Counted from the stretch's first letter, positions 52,023 to 61,802 are shown. The stretch is 64,000 bases of DNA from Phaeobacter bryozoorum (GCF_041893525.1 NZ_CP169068.1); one strand, 5' to 3'. The notes: generated by a model from the letters alone, not told the origin. Made by a program: numbers and translations.

Positions 52023-52613
52023 ATGTACACCGTTATCGGCAAACAGCTGACCCGCAGTTACCGCGTGCTTTGGGCGCTTGAGGAAATGGGCCAGCCCTAT
52101 GAGCTGAACCCGGCCTCTCCGCAAAGCGAGGAGGTTCTAGCCCTCAACGCCTCCGGCAAGGTCCCTGTGTTCAAGGACGGGGACGATGTGATCACCAATT
52201 CGACAGCGATCATCACCTATCTGGCGGACAAGCACGGGCAATTGACCGCCCCTGCCGGCACGATTGCGCGGGCAAAGCAGGATGCAATGACACATCTTCT
52301 TCTGGACGAGCTGGACGCTTTGCTGTGGACCGGGGCGCGCCACAGTTTCATTCTGCCCGAAGACAAACGAGTGCCCGAGGTCAAAGACAGTCTGAAGTGG
52401 GAATTTTCCCGCAATCTCGCGCGGCTTGAAAACATGATGGCTGGTCCATTTATGATGGGCGAGGAGTTCACCATACCTGACATCATCTGCACCCATTGCC
52501 TGAACTGGGCCTATAGCGCCAAGTTCCCAATCGAGAGCGACGTCCTTCTGGCCTATAGCAAGCGCATGCGCGCACGTCCCGCCTTTCAGGCGGTAGCAGC
52601 ATCGGTAGCGTAA
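52023..52613 (+). CDS. glutathione S-transferase family protein
   Basis: A 196-residue protein with an N-terminal thioredoxin-like domain (YTVIGKQLTRSYRVLWALEEMG, and KVPVFKDGDDVITNSTAIITYLAD with the cis-Pro and Ser that hold glutathione) and an alpha-helical C-terminal domain including FTIPDIICTHCLNWA. S12 is the likely catalytic residue. Substrate unknown. The 3' end overlaps the flavoprotein gene on the other strand by 28 bp. Confidence 0.9.
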   Translation: MYTVIGKQLTRSYRVLWALEEMGQPYELNPASPQSEEVLALNASGKVPVFKDGDDVITNSTAIITYLADKHGQLTAPAGTIARAKQDAMTHLLLDELDALLWTGARHSFILPEDKRVPEVKDSLKWEFSRNLARLENMMAGPFMMGEEFTIPDIICTHCLNWAYSAKFPIESDVLLAYSKRMRARPAFQAVAASVA

Positions 52614-53860
52614 CTACCGGCCAGATAGTCAAGGGCTGACCGCCCCGCCCAACGCCCTGTCGCCAGGCAGGCGGTCAGCAGATACCCTCCCGTTGGGGCT
52701 TCCCAGTCGAGCATTTCCCCGGCGCAGAACACGCCGGAACGCGCATGCAACATCAATCCTGAATCAACAGCCCGGGCCTGAACACCGCCAGCGGTGGAAA
52801 TCGCCTCATCCATCGGCCTCAGCCCGGCATGGCGGATCGGCACAGCCTTCACCAGCCGGGCCAGCGTCTCGGGCTCCGCTGGTAATGGCCGCGCGAATTC
52901 CTGCATCACCGCCAGACGCGGCGGTGTCAGTTTCAGTACCTTGCGCAGATGGGTCGACAAACTGGATTTGCCGCGCGGGCGGGTCAGACGTGCGATGACC
53001 TGATCCAGCGACAGATCGGGCAGCAGATCCATATGCAGCGCTGCGCCCTCGCGCACAGCGGCGCAGACCATATAGACCCCTCCCCCTTCGAGCCCTTGCC
53101 GGGAGATCACCGCCTCACCACGGGTGCGAACCGCACCGGCGCATAATGCGATACCCTTTAGTGGTGCGCCAAAATGCTGGGCCATGTGATCTGACCAAGG
53201 GATCAAGAGCCCGGCATTGGCGGGCTGGAAGGGTGCAAGCGGCACAGCGTCGGCGGCCAGTGTCTCTGCCCAGCGGCCGTCGGATCCCAGTCGTGCCCAG
53301 CTGGCGCCCCCCATGGCCAGAACTGTCGCCCCGGCCGTGACCTGCCGCAGGCCGTCCGGTGTGTCGAACTGCAGAGCGTCACCTTGCCACCCCAGCCAGC
53401 GCCAGCGGGTGCGGCGCTCCACCCCGTATCCGTCCAACCGGGCCAGCCACGCCCGCAGCAGCGGAGAGGCTTTCATTTCGCTGGGGAAAACCCGTCCTGT
53501 GGTGCCGGTGAACAAGGTGCTGCCCAACCCCGTCGCCCAATCCATCACCTCTGCCGCATCAAATTCCGCGATCATCGGCGCCAGCCAGTCCGCCGCCGCG
53601 CCGTAGTGGCTGAGCAGCATCGAACGTGGTTCGTCTTTCGTCAGGTTGAGGCCCGATTTACCGGCCATCAGGAATTTTCGGGCAACCGACGGTTTGGCAT
53701 CAACTATAAGCGTCCGGTGACCAGCTGCCCCGAGCTCTTCGGCAGCCCGCAAACCCGCAGGTCCAGCACCGATGATCACGGCGTCCCAGTTTTCCAGTTC
53801 CTGTCCCAAATAGACGGTTCCTTGCGCGCTTGCCCTTGCCGATGACCGACACAGGCGCAT
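52586..53860 (-). CDS. HI0933/YhiN-family flavoprotein (TIGR03862 type)
   Basis: A 424-residue FAD protein. AVIIGAGPAGLRAAEELGAAG near residues 28-48 binds FAD, and ARKFLMAGKSGLNLTKDE is the HI0933 signature; ATVLAMGGASWARLGSDG and the C-terminal VFCAGEMLDWEAPTGGYLLTACLATGR complete it. The role is unknown; some relatives reduce tRNA- or lipid-linked substrates. The ATG at 53860 follows TAGGAC. Confidence 0.9.
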   Translation of the reverse strand: MRLCRSSARASAQGTVYLGQELENWDAVIIGAGPAGLRAAEELGAAGHRTLIVDAKPSVARKFLMAGKSGLNLTKDEPRSMLLSHYGAAADWLAPMIAEFDAAEVMDWATGLGSTLFTGTTGRVFPSEMKASPLLRAWLARLDGYGVERRTRWRWLGWQGDALQFDTPDGLRQVTAGATVLAMGGASWARLGSDGRWAETLAADAVPLAPFQPANAGLLIPWSDHMAQHFGAPLKGIALCAGAVRTRGEAVISRQGLEGGGVYMVCAAVREGAALHMDLLPDLSLDQVIARLTRPRGKSSLSTHLRKVLKLTPPRLAVMQEFARPLPAEPETLARLVKAVPIRHAGLRPMDEAISTAGGVQARAVDSGLMLHARSGVFCAGEMLDWEAPTGGYLLTACLATGRWAGRSALDYLAGSYATDAATA

Positions 53861-53899
53861 GTCCTACGGTTGAACCAGCCATACTCAGAGACTGCGCCA

Positions 53900-54208
53900 A
53901 TGTCACCGTCTGCCGACGCCGATCCCATATGCCCGCTGTGCCACCGTCCGATCCCAAGAGAGGTCGCACAAAGCCTGCATCACCTGATCCCCAAGCTGAA
54001 GGGCGGTAAGGGCGGACCAACGGTTTTGCTGCATCACATCTGCCACAAGGAAATCCATTCGGCACTCAGCGAAGCGGAACTGGCGCGGTCCTTCCATACG
54101 GTCGAAGCCCTGCGCCAACATCCCCGGCTAGCAAAATTCATCGCCTGGGTGCAAAAACGCCCGCCGTCCTTTCAGTCGCGGGTACCGGGAGGACGGCGGA
54201 AACGCTGA
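53900..54208 (+). CDS. HNH endonuclease family protein
   Basis: A 102-residue protein with a zinc pair CPLCHRPIP, the HNH core SLHHLIPKLKGGKGG, and LLHHICHKEIHSAL, giving the ββα-metal fold. It is a small chromosomal HNH protein; relatives with the 'HHLIPK' motif are common in Proteobacteria and their targets are unknown. The ATG at 53900 was chosen; a TTG at 53870 would add ten residues. It is divergent from the flavoprotein gene. Confidence 0.85.
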   Translation: MSPSADADPICPLCHRPIPREVAQSLHHLIPKLKGGKGGPTVLLHHICHKEIHSALSEAELARSFHTVEALRQHPRLAKFIAWVQKRPPSFQSRVPGGRRKR

Positions 54209-54219
54209 CTAGCCGGCGT

Positions 54220-54837
54220 TTAAACTCGTGTGCAATCGGACAGGATCGCCTGCGCCATATCCATCTCGGCGGCGAGGCTATCCGCCATCAGGTCACGGGC
54301 TGTCTCCATCAAGTCCTCAGGCTGCACGATCCGGTCTATCAACCCAAACTGCTGCGCCTCCTCGGCGGAGATCTTCTGTCCAGCGGCCAGGATCAGCTTC
54401 GTGCGCGCCGGACCGATCAACGCCGACATGAGCCGCGCGTCAGAGGGTTGCGGGCGGTAGCCAAGCTTCATGACCGGGTAAAACACCTTCGCAGTTGGCA
54501 CGGCGATTCGCAGATCGCAGGCCAGTGCCATCCCATTTGCCCCGCCCGCCAAAGTGCCGTTCAACGCCGTAATGGTAAGACAGGGAAGGTCGGCAATGGC
54601 TCCCGACAGCTGCTCCCACAATGGCGATGTGGCAAGACCGGCCCGCGCCGCATCCAGATCCGCACCGGCGCTGAAAACACGGCCAGCCCCCGTGATGATC
54701 AGCCCACGCGCGCCTTGCGCGCGGTCCGCGATATCGCAGAGCTGCTCCAGCATTTGAACGGTCAATGCGTTGGCCTTGTCCGGCCGGTTCAAGGTGACCG
54801 TCCAAAGACCGTCCTCTCCGATGTCGAGGTCGATCAT
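54220..54837 (-). CDS. enoyl-CoA hydratase/isomerase (crotonase) family protein
   Basis: A 205-residue crotonase, shorter than the ~260-residue hydratases. LNRPDKANALTVQMLEQL, FSAGADLDAAR (first oxyanion strand) and LNGTLAGGANGMALACDLRIA (second) are conserved. The usual catalytic Glu region shows GYRPQPSDARLMSALIG, so a hydratase role is not certain. It starts in the stop of the SDR gene (ATGA); the two probably act in one pathway. Confidence 0.87.
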   Translation of the reverse strand: MIDLDIGEDGLWTVTLNRPDKANALTVQMLEQLCDIADRAQGARGLIITGAGRVFSAGADLDAARAGLATSPLWEQLSGAIADLPCLTITALNGTLAGGANGMALACDLRIAVPTAKVFYPVMKLGYRPQPSDARLMSALIGPARTKLILAAGQKISAEEAQQFGLIDRIVQPEDLMETARDLMADSLAAEMDMAQAILSDCTRV

Positions 54838-55583
54838 ATCAGGCCGACCTGCTTGCGGATGCCGTCATCACGCAACGAGATTTCGGTTCCGACCAGGTCG
54901 TCCGCCGCCGCGCTGCACATCCACAGCAGAGCCCGTGCCGGCCACTCGGCCGGAATATGATCTGACCAATCCAACCGGCTGACTGGATTGACGCCGCTGG
55001 CCTTGATCACCCGCTGCATTTCCGTTGCTACGGTGCCCGGAGACAGCCCCATGGCGCGAATCCCATTTGCCGCTTCTTCATGATGCAGGGACCGGGTCAG
55101 CATCGCGGCAGCCGCCTTGGAGGCGCAATAGGCACTCCAGCCTTCCACCGGGTTATGCGCAGCACCCGAGCTGACGGTCAGGACTGTTCCACCACCCGCT
55201 GCTTTCATCCCCGGCAGGACCGCACGCATTCCGTTGAATACACCATTCACATTGATGTCGATCAGCCGGGCCCAGTCGTCAGGATCGGCCGCTTCAAGAC
55301 GGGCAATCGGATCGACCACACCGGCATTGTTGATCAGTATATCAATCCGCCCAAACTGCGCCTCGGTTTGCGCGACAGCGGCCGCTACAGCCTGGTAGTC
55401 GGCCACGTCACAGGCGAAGGTCAGCACATTTCCGCCGATCTCTTTTGCCAGCTCGGCGAGGCTGTCTTCACTCCTTGCCAGCAAGGCCACATTGGCCCCG
55501 GCAGCGGCAAACACACGGGCCGTATCGGCACCGATACCCCGGCTCGCGCCGGTTATCACAACTGTCTTGCCCTTGATCTCCAT
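54834..55583 (-). CDS. short-chain dehydrogenase/reductase
   Basis: A 249-residue classical SDR: cofactor loop TGASRGIG at 11-18, NNAG at 85-88, and catalytic S138/S139, Y152, K156 in VLTVSSGAAHNPVEGWSAYCASK. D or R at the end of beta-2 (ARSED) suggests NADP use. The true start at 55583 gives this; the frame continues upstream without homology. First gene of a two-gene operon with the crotonase. Confidence 0.92.
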   Translation of the reverse strand: MEIKGKTVVITGASRGIGADTARVFAAAGANVALLARSEDSLAELAKEIGGNVLTFACDVADYQAVAAAVAQTEAQFGRIDILINNAGVVDPIARLEAADPDDWARLIDINVNGVFNGMRAVLPGMKAAGGGTVLTVSSGAAHNPVEGWSAYCASKAAAAMLTRSLHHEEAANGIRAMGLSPGTVATEMQRVIKASGVNPVSRLDWSDHIPAEWPARALLWMCSAAADDLVGTEISLRDDGIRKQVGLI

Positions 55584-55715
55584 ACTATTAATCTCCAAAT
55601 CCCTGTTTTGAAATGTGGTAGACTGGTTAGGGGGAACGGTCCAGTGGGATGCCCCCTTGACCCGGCACCTCCTCCGGCCAACCATGGCGCAAAATAGACC
55701 ACGAAAGGTATACTT

Positions 55716-57239
55716 ATGTCCGTTTTCCTCGCCCGCAGCAGCGGTGTTGCGATTGTTATGGCGTTTTCTGCGCAGGCGGCCCTGGCAGATGTAACGGCAA
55801 AAGATGTCTGGTCGGACTGGAAGTCCTACATGACGGCCACCGGTTATACGGTGAATGGCACCGAGACTATGTCCGGCGATACGCTGACCGTCTCTGACAT
55901 CTCTATGGCCATGCCAATCATGGAGGAAAACACCAGCGGCACGCTGACCCTCCCCGACATCAAGTTCGTCGAAAACGGTGATGGCACAGTCAATATCATG
56001 CTGCCCGCAGACATGCCGATGATGTTCAAAATGGACGGCCCAGAGGGTGTCGCCAGCGGGACCATTGTTTACACCCACGACGGCAGCCCGATGCTGGTTT
56101 CCGGCGACACGGATGAGATGACCTATGATTATGCCAGCAGCTTGATGAAAATCTCGCTGACGGATCTGAAGATCCCGGACGAAGACATCGCTGCCGAAAC
56201 CGTACAGCTGACCATGACGCTGGCGGATGTTGTGACAAAAACGGTCATGACCAACTCTGACGTCCGCGCCTACAACCAGACAATGACCAGTGAATTGCTG
56301 AATTTTGACGCGACGATCACGGTGCCTGAAACCAACGATGGCGGCTCTTTCAAAGGGGCGATGCAGGGTGTGCGCTTCGCGGGCACGACAATTGTTCCCG
56401 AAGGGCTGGAAACCAACGATATGGCGGCGCTGCTGCGCGGTGGCTTCAACGCTGAAGGTACATTTGACTTTGTAAGTGGCAACAGCGCAATCAGCGGCCA
56501 GGATGGTACCGATACCTTTGCGCTGGATAGCAACTCAGAAGGCGGAGCAATTGGCTTCAGCATGGGTCTCGACGGATTGACCTATGACGTCAAACAGAAT
56601 CGCACCGAAACCAATATCACCAGCTCGGACCTGCCGTTCCCGCTGGCGCTGTCCATGGCCGAAGCCGCCTTCAAACTGACCATGCCGATTGCTCAATCCG
56701 ACGAAGAGCAGGATTTCGCCCTCGGTGTGTTGCTGCGCGACTTTGACGTGCCGGAAATGCTCTGGGGTATGGTGGATCCCACCGGTGCCCTGCCTCACGA
56801 TCCCGCAACCGTTGCACTGGATCTGGCAGGCAAGGCAAAACTGGCCTTCGATTTCTTTGACCCGAAAGCCATGGCTGAGGTGGAAAACGGCGAACAGGCG
56901 CCGGGTGAGCTGCACGCGCTGACCGTCAATGCGCTCGAAGTCTCCGTAGCAGGCGCAAAACTGACCGGCACCGGGGATTTTGCCTTCAACAATGACGATC
57001 TGGAAAGCTTCGACGGCATGCCGGCACCTTCTGGTGAGGCAAACCTGACGCTGACCGGCGCCAACACGCTGCTGGACAAGCTGATCGGAATGGGTCTGGT
57101 TTCGGACAGCGACGCCATGGGCGCGCGCATGATGATGGGCATGCTGGCGGTTCCCGGCGATGGCGAGGACACGCTGACCTCCAAGATCGAAGTGTCAGAG
57201 GATGGTCAGATCAAGGCGAACGGCCAGCGCATCAAGTAA
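55716..57239 (+). CDS. DUF2125-family exported protein
   Basis: A 507-residue secreted protein with a signal peptide ending near AQAALA, then long stretches of beta-rich, Asp/Thr/Met-rich sequence matching the alphaproteobacterial DUF2125 family. It probably sits in the periplasm or at the outer membrane. Function is unknown. It is monocistronic with its own terminator, and divergent from the SDR gene. Confidence 0.87.
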   Translation: MSVFLARSSGVAIVMAFSAQAALADVTAKDVWSDWKSYMTATGYTVNGTETMSGDTLTVSDISMAMPIMEENTSGTLTLPDIKFVENGDGTVNIMLPADMPMMFKMDGPEGVASGTIVYTHDGSPMLVSGDTDEMTYDYASSLMKISLTDLKIPDEDIAAETVQLTMTLADVVTKTVMTNSDVRAYNQTMTSELLNFDATITVPETNDGGSFKGAMQGVRFAGTTIVPEGLETNDMAALLRGGFNAEGTFDFVSGNSAISGQDGTDTFALDSNSEGGAIGFSMGLDGLTYDVKQNRTETNITSSDLPFPLALSMAEAAFKLTMPIAQSDEEQDFALGVLLRDFDVPEMLWGMVDPTGALPHDPATVALDLAGKAKLAFDFFDPKAMAEVENGEQAPGELHALTVNALEVSVAGAKLTGTGDFAFNNDDLESFDGMPAPSGEANLTLTGANTLLDKLIGMGLVSDSDAMGARMMMGMLAVPGDGEDTLTSKIEVSEDGQIKANGQRIK

Positions 57240-57266
57240 CCACAGCACCTGACTGACTGGATGATC

Positions 57267-57294
57267 GGGGCCGCAAATTGCGGCCCCTTTTTTT
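57267..57294 (+). terminator. terminator of the DUF2125 gene
   Basis: GGGGCCGC (57267-57274) pairs with GCGGCCCC (57280-57287), loop AAATT, followed by seven T. A textbook intrinsic terminator. Confidence 0.95.
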
Positions 57295-57362
57295 GTCTGC
57301 GCCCTTGCAGCCTCTCGCTGCGCTGGCTAGCTCTAGGTGATGTTCAACCCATGTAGGTGCCC

Positions 57363-58709
57363 ATGACCCAGACCCCCGAAAGCCTAAGCCACGCTCTTCT
57401 TGATGCCGCCCGCAAGGCGGGGGCCGATGCCGCCGACGCGATGGTGGCAGAAGGCAGCTCTCTCTCCATCGAAGTGCGTCAGGGCACGCTGGAACATGCC
57501 GAGCGGTCCGAAGGGGTGGATCTGGGCCTGCGGGTCTTTGTCGGGCAACGTCAGGCCTGCGTTTCGGCCTCGGACATGCGGGACGAAACCCTGACGGCCA
57601 TGGCGGAACGCGCTGTCGCCATGGCACGCGAGGCCCCCGAGGACCCCTATGCCGGTCTGGCCGAACCGCACCAGCTTGCGCAGAATTGGGATCTCGCCGC
57701 GCTGGAGCTCTTTGATCCCAGCGACGAACCGGCCCCTGCCACCTTGCAAGAGGATGCACTGGCGGCTGAGGCGGCTGGCCTCGGCGTTTCGGGGGTAACC
57801 CAGGTACAATCTGCGGCGGCCGGATACGGCAGCCATAAGGTCCATATGGCCGCGACCAACGGGTTTTCCGGTGGCTACCAACGCAGCAGCCGCTCGATCT
57901 CCTGCACCGCCATCGCAGGAAGCGGAACCGGCATGGAACGTGACTATGACGGCAACTCCCGAACCTTCCAGGCAGATCTGCGGCCGGCTGATGACATCGG
58001 ACGACAGGCTGGTGAGCGCGCAGTCGAACGGCTGGGCGCTCGCAAACCGGAAACCGGCAGCTACCCGGTTTTGTTCGACGAACGCGTCTCGTCCTCTCTG
58101 ATCGGCCATCTTCTGGCTGCGGTGAACGGTGCGAGCATCGCCCGCGGGTCCTCGTGGCTGAAGGACGCTCTGGGAGATCAGATTCTGCCGACGCATCTGA
58201 GCGTCACGGAAGACCCCTTTCGCCCCCGGATTGCCGGATCGCGTCCTTTCGATGGCGAAGGCCTGCCGACGCAGCGCCGCGCCATTATCGACAAGGGGAT
58301 GCTGACCGGCTGGACGCTCGATCTCGCATCGGCCCGCAAGCTGGAAATGCAAAGCACTGGCAACGCGGCACGCGGTGTCGGCTCGGTGCCATCCCCATCG
58401 CAGTGGAATATCGCGCTGACCCAAGGTCCCGATAGCCGCGCCGATCTGATTGCCAATATGGGCACCGGCCTTCTGGTCACTTCGATGATTGGATCCACCA
58501 TCAACCCGAATACCGGCGATTATTCTCGCGGGGCCGCCGGTTTCTGGGTGGAAAACGGTGAGATTGCCTATCCCGTCAATGAATGCACGATTGCAGGCAA
58601 TCTGCGCGACATGCTGCGCGGTATTGTTCCAGCCAATGACGCGCGAACCCATCTGTCCCGCATTGTGCCCTCATTGCTGGTCGAGGGGATGACCCTTGCC
58701 GGAAACTGA
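57363..58709 (+). CDS. pmbA: TldD/PmbA-family metalloprotease component PmbA
   Basis: A 448-residue protein of the TldD/TldE family; PmbA (TldE) is the partner of the metalloprotease TldD that trims peptides such as microcin B17. The N-terminal EVRQGTLEHAERSEGVDLGLRVFVG and the DEDG-like SRPFDGEGLPTQRR, then GSTINPNTGDYSRGAAGFWVENGEIAYPVNE are conserved. The zinc motif HExxxH of TldD is absent, as expected for PmbA. A GTG at 57357 could add two residues. Confidence 0.9.
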   Translation: MTQTPESLSHALLDAARKAGADAADAMVAEGSSLSIEVRQGTLEHAERSEGVDLGLRVFVGQRQACVSASDMRDETLTAMAERAVAMAREAPEDPYAGLAEPHQLAQNWDLAALELFDPSDEPAPATLQEDALAAEAAGLGVSGVTQVQSAAAGYGSHKVHMAATNGFSGGYQRSSRSISCTAIAGSGTGMERDYDGNSRTFQADLRPADDIGRQAGERAVERLGARKPETGSYPVLFDERVSSSLIGHLLAAVNGASIARGSSWLKDALGDQILPTHLSVTEDPFRPRIAGSRPFDGEGLPTQRRAIIDKGMLTGWTLDLASARKLEMQSTGNAARGVGSVPSPSQWNIALTQGPDSRADLIANMGTGLLVTSMIGSTINPNTGDYSRGAAGFWVENGEIAYPVNECTIAGNLRDMLRGIVPANDARTHLSRIVPSLLVEGMTLAGN

Positions 58710-59499
58710 TCTTTCCCTGCTGATCCGCGCTGCAGAGCAGGCAGGCGATATCGCCTGTCGCTACTCTGGGCCCGAAGCGCAAAAATGGGAGAAACCAGAC
58801 GGTGGCGGGCCAGTGACGGAAGCTGATATCGCTGTCAACGAGCTGCTTGCCGACGTGCTGCCCGGCGCCCGCCCGGATTATGGCTGGCTGTCTGAAGAAA
58901 GCGAAGACACCAGCACACGTCTGAACCGTGAAAAGATCTTTATCGTCGATCCTATCGACGGCACCCGCAGTTTCGCCGAAGGATCTCGGACCTGGGCCCA
59001 TTCGCTGGCGGTTGCGCATAACAGGACGATCACGGCGGCAGTCATCTACCTGCCCCAGCGCGAGCTGATGTATTGCGCAGCACTTGGACAAGGCGCGACC
59101 TGCAATGGCACAGCAGTCGAGGTTTCCCGACAGGATGACCTCAACGCCGCAAATGTTCTGGCGGCAAGACCGCTGCAGGACCCCGAACACTGGCACAATG
59201 GCATTGTACCCGCGTTCAATCGCAGTCATCGCCCTTCGCTTGCCTACCGAATGGCGCGGGTCGCGGATGCGGGCTTTGATGCCATGCTGACCCTGCGCCC
59301 CAGTTGGGAATGGGACATCGCAGCGGGTGACCTGATCCTGCGCGAGGCCGGAGGGCTGTGCAGCGACAGGTTCGGCGTCGGCTTGCGGTTCAACAACCCT
59401 CACCCTACGCTCAACGGCGTTGTCGCTGCGCCGCCGCGACTGCACGAACAACTGATTGCCGCACTCGATCCGAAGGGTCCCGGCCTTCGCCCGCTCTGA
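58696..59499 (+). CDS. inositol-monophosphatase-family phosphatase (CysQ-like)
   Basis: A 267-residue Mg-dependent phosphatase. The metal-binding motifs are SEES (66-69), DPIDGT (85-90) and WEWDIAAGDLIL near the C-terminus. Family members hydrolyse inositol phosphates or 3'-phosphoadenosine 5'-phosphate; I cannot choose between them. The start is TTG at 58696, inside the pmbA 3' end, and no ATG is available. Next come the WaaA-like and lpxK genes, as in related Rhodobacteraceae. Confidence 0.87.
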   Translation: MPETDLSLLIRAAEQAGDIACRYSGPEAQKWEKPDGGGPVTEADIAVNELLADVLPGARPDYGWLSEESEDTSTRLNREKIFIVDPIDGTRSFAEGSRTWAHSLAVAHNRTITAAVIYLPQRELMYCAALGQGATCNGTAVEVSRQDDLNAANVLAARPLQDPEHWHNGIVPAFNRSHRPSLAYRMARVADAGFDAMLTLRPSWEWDIAAGDLILREAGGLCSDRFGVGLRFNNPHPTLNGVVAAPPRLHEQLIAALDPKGPGLRPL

Positions 59500-59528
59500 C
59501 AGCCGCGCGCAGCAGGAAAACCGTAGCC

Positions 59529-60725
59529 ATGTCGAGACCTTCCGCCGCATCCGACCGCAGCCTCCGCTGGCCTGCCCGTCCCGCAGGCGAAGTGCTGTGG
59601 ATCCACGCTTCCACGACAGAGCGCTACATGGCTCTCGGCGATGTCGGGAACCGTATGAAATCGCTTCGACCCGATCTGTCTGTTTTGGTGACGTGGAGCC
59701 GCGACATCACGAACAGGCCACTGGTCGAGGGCTGCGACCTCGCTGCGGGACCACCGCCAGATGACACCCCGGCCGACGTGCGGATGTTTCTCGATCACTG
59801 GCGCCCCGATCTGCTTATCTGGTCGGGGGGAGACCTCCGTCGTGGACTGATGCGCCAGATGAGCGAACGTCAGATCGACAGCCTACTGGTTGATATCGAA
59901 GCGAGAGAATTACCCGATCGCACCAGTCGTTGGTTGCCGGACCAGCGCCGTCGGCTTTTCGACCGCTTCAGCGAAATCATGACCCCGTCGGATGAGGCCC
60001 GAGCGCAGATGCTCCGGCTCGGTGTCGCTGCAGATCGGATCCAACAGACCAATCCCCTGCGGTTGTCCGCCACGCCCCCTGGCTGCAACAGCGATGAGCT
60101 TACCCATATGCAGGCCCAGCTGGGGAGCCGTCCGGTCTGGTTCTCTGCGCAGACCGAGCTGGGTGATCTACCAACCATCCTGACGGCACATCGCAGCGTA
60201 CTGCGGCTTTTGCATCGGTTGCTTCTGGTAATCGCGATCCGCGATGAACAGGACCTCGCAGAGGCCCGCGATGCGATCATCGCCAGCGGCCTGCAGCTGG
60301 CCGATTGGGACAGCGGCGAAGAGCCTGATGAATACACCCAAGTCCTGCTCAGCTCTTCCGAAGACACCGGTCTCTGGTACCGGCTTTCGCCGCTGTGTCT
60401 GCTGGCCGGCAGTCTGCCCCGCCACGCAAGCGGACAAAACCCGCTGGATGCCGCAGCACTCGGGTCGGCGATCCTGCATGGGCCGGGTCTTGGCACATAT
60501 GCCGCCTTATATGAGCGGCTGACAGAGGTTGGTGCCGCGCTGAAAATCAACGATGCCGAAGATCTCGCGCAGGGCGTGCTCAGCCTGTCGGCCCCTGATC
60601 GGGCGGCGGAGATGGCGCTTGCCGGCTGGCAGATCGTCACAGAAGGCGCCGATATGACCGACCACCTTATGGATCGCGTCCAGGAGTTGCTGGACAAGCG
60701 AGAGGACCGATATGAAAGCTCCTGA
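59529..60725 (+). CDS. WaaA-like glycosyltransferase (Kdo-transferase family, divergent)
   Basis: A 398-residue GT30-like protein. The N-terminal VLWIHASTTERYMALGDVGNRMKSLRPDLSVLVTW aligns in pieces with the acceptor-binding half of Kdo transferase; the Glu of the usual HAxSxGE motif is kept as HASTTE. The C-terminal half has NPLDAAALGSAILHGPG and YERLTEVGAALKINDAEDL, a GT-B donor site. The N-terminal membrane anchor of E. coli WaaA is missing. Position next to lpxK supports a lipid A/core role. Confidence 0.75.
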   Translation: MSRPSAASDRSLRWPARPAGEVLWIHASTTERYMALGDVGNRMKSLRPDLSVLVTWSRDITNRPLVEGCDLAAGPPPDDTPADVRMFLDHWRPDLLIWSGGDLRRGLMRQMSERQIDSLLVDIEARELPDRTSRWLPDQRRRLFDRFSEIMTPSDEARAQMLRLGVAADRIQQTNPLRLSATPPGCNSDELTHMQAQLGSRPVWFSAQTELGDLPTILTAHRSVLRLLHRLLLVIAIRDEQDLAEARDAIIASGLQLADWDSGEEPDEYTQVLLSSSEDTGLWYRLSPLCLLAGSLPRHASGQNPLDAAALGSAILHGPGLGTYAALYERLTEVGAALKINDAEDLAQGVLSLSAPDRAAEMALAGWQIVTEGADMTDHLMDRVQELLDKREDRYESS

Positions 60726-61716
60726 CTTCTGGCACAAGCCCGCCGGAGACTTCGATATTCGCAAGACCTTGCTGGCGCCGCTTGGCCGGATCTACGCATA
60801 TGCCACCGCCAGACGCCTGGCGCAGGGCGCCGCGCTACGGGTGGCTGTTCCGGTGATCTGTGTCGGCAACATCAACGCCGGTGGCACCGGCAAGACGCCA
60901 ACGGTCATTTGGTTTCTCGAACGGCTCAGGGATATGGGGCATGAGCCACATGTGGTGACCCGTGGCTATGGTGGCTCTCTGCCCGGTCCTGTGCAGGTCG
61001 ATCCGGGCCGTCATCGCGCCAGTCAGGTTGGCGACGAACCCCTGCTCCTGGCGGCCTTTGGAGAGGTCTGGAAAGCTGAGGATCGCGCCGCTGGTGCGCA
61101 GGCGGCTGCCGCGGCTGGTGCCACAGTCATACTGCTCGATGACGGCTTTCAGAACCCGAGTGTTCACAAGGATCTTTCCGTGGTCGTCGTCGACGCGGAG
61201 CGTGGGTTTGGCAATGGCCATTGCCTGCCCGCCGGTCCACTGCGTGAGCCGGTGGCTACGGGCCTTGCGCGCGCCGATCTGGTATTGTCGCTGGGCCGAA
61301 CCGAGGCGCAGGCACGGTTCCAGTCAGCCTGGAGCGATGCCCTGACGACATGCCAACATTACTCCGGCGCACTGGAGCCTTTGAAAACCGGAATGCCCTG
61401 GCAGGGGACGCCGGTGCTGGCATTCGCAGGAATTGGCCATCCACGGAAATTCTTCGAGACGCTGCGTGACCTTGGCGCGGATCTGCGCCGTAGTGAAGCG
61501 TTGGACGATCATCAACCCCTGTCCACTGCCCTGATGTCCCGGCTAGAAACCGAAGCCAAGCTGATCGGTGCCCAGATGGTCACCACCGAAAAAGACGCGG
61601 TCCGGCTGCCGGAGAGTTTTCGCAACAAGGTGATCACGCTACCGGTGCGCCTGCAGATCGACAACGATGAAGCGCTTCTGGCCCAAATCCGCAAGGTCGC
61701 TCCACCGCCTCCATAA
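60712..61716 (+). CDS. lpxK: tetraacyldisaccharide 4'-kinase
   Basis: A 334-residue lipid A kinase adding the 4'-phosphate. Walker A GNINAGGTGKT (52-62) follows a membrane-binding N-terminus. VTRGYGGSLPGPVQVD, VGDEPLLLAAFG, LLDDGFQNPSVHKDL, and LPAGPLREP are the family blocks. The late TTEKDAVRLP motif completes it. It overlaps the WaaA-like gene by 14 bp. Confidence 0.96.
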   Translation: MKAPDFWHKPAGDFDIRKTLLAPLGRIYAYATARRLAQGAALRVAVPVICVGNINAGGTGKTPTVIWFLERLRDMGHEPHVVTRGYGGSLPGPVQVDPGRHRASQVGDEPLLLAAFGEVWKAEDRAAGAQAAAAAGATVILLDDGFQNPSVHKDLSVVVVDAERGFGNGHCLPAGPLREPVATGLARADLVLSLGRTEAQARFQSAWSDALTTCQHYSGALEPLKTGMPWQGTPVLAFAGIGHPRKFFETLRDLGADLRRSEALDDHQPLSTALMSRLETEAKLIGAQMVTTEKDAVRLPESFRNKVITLPVRLQIDNDEALLAQIRKVAPPPP

Positions 61717-61768
61717 CACTCGGGCAAGAAGACGCGGTGCACTCTCATCCAGTCTGGCAGCAGATTGC

Positions 61769-61802
61769 AAAAAACCCGCCACGGTCACCGGGCGGGTTTT
61801 CC
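61769..61802. terminator. bidirectional terminator between lpxK and the DsbA-like gene
   Basis: AAAACCCGCC (61771-61780) pairs with GGCGGGTTTT (61791-61800), loop of ten bases. A run of T follows on either strand, so both convergent transcripts can end here. Confidence 0.85.
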
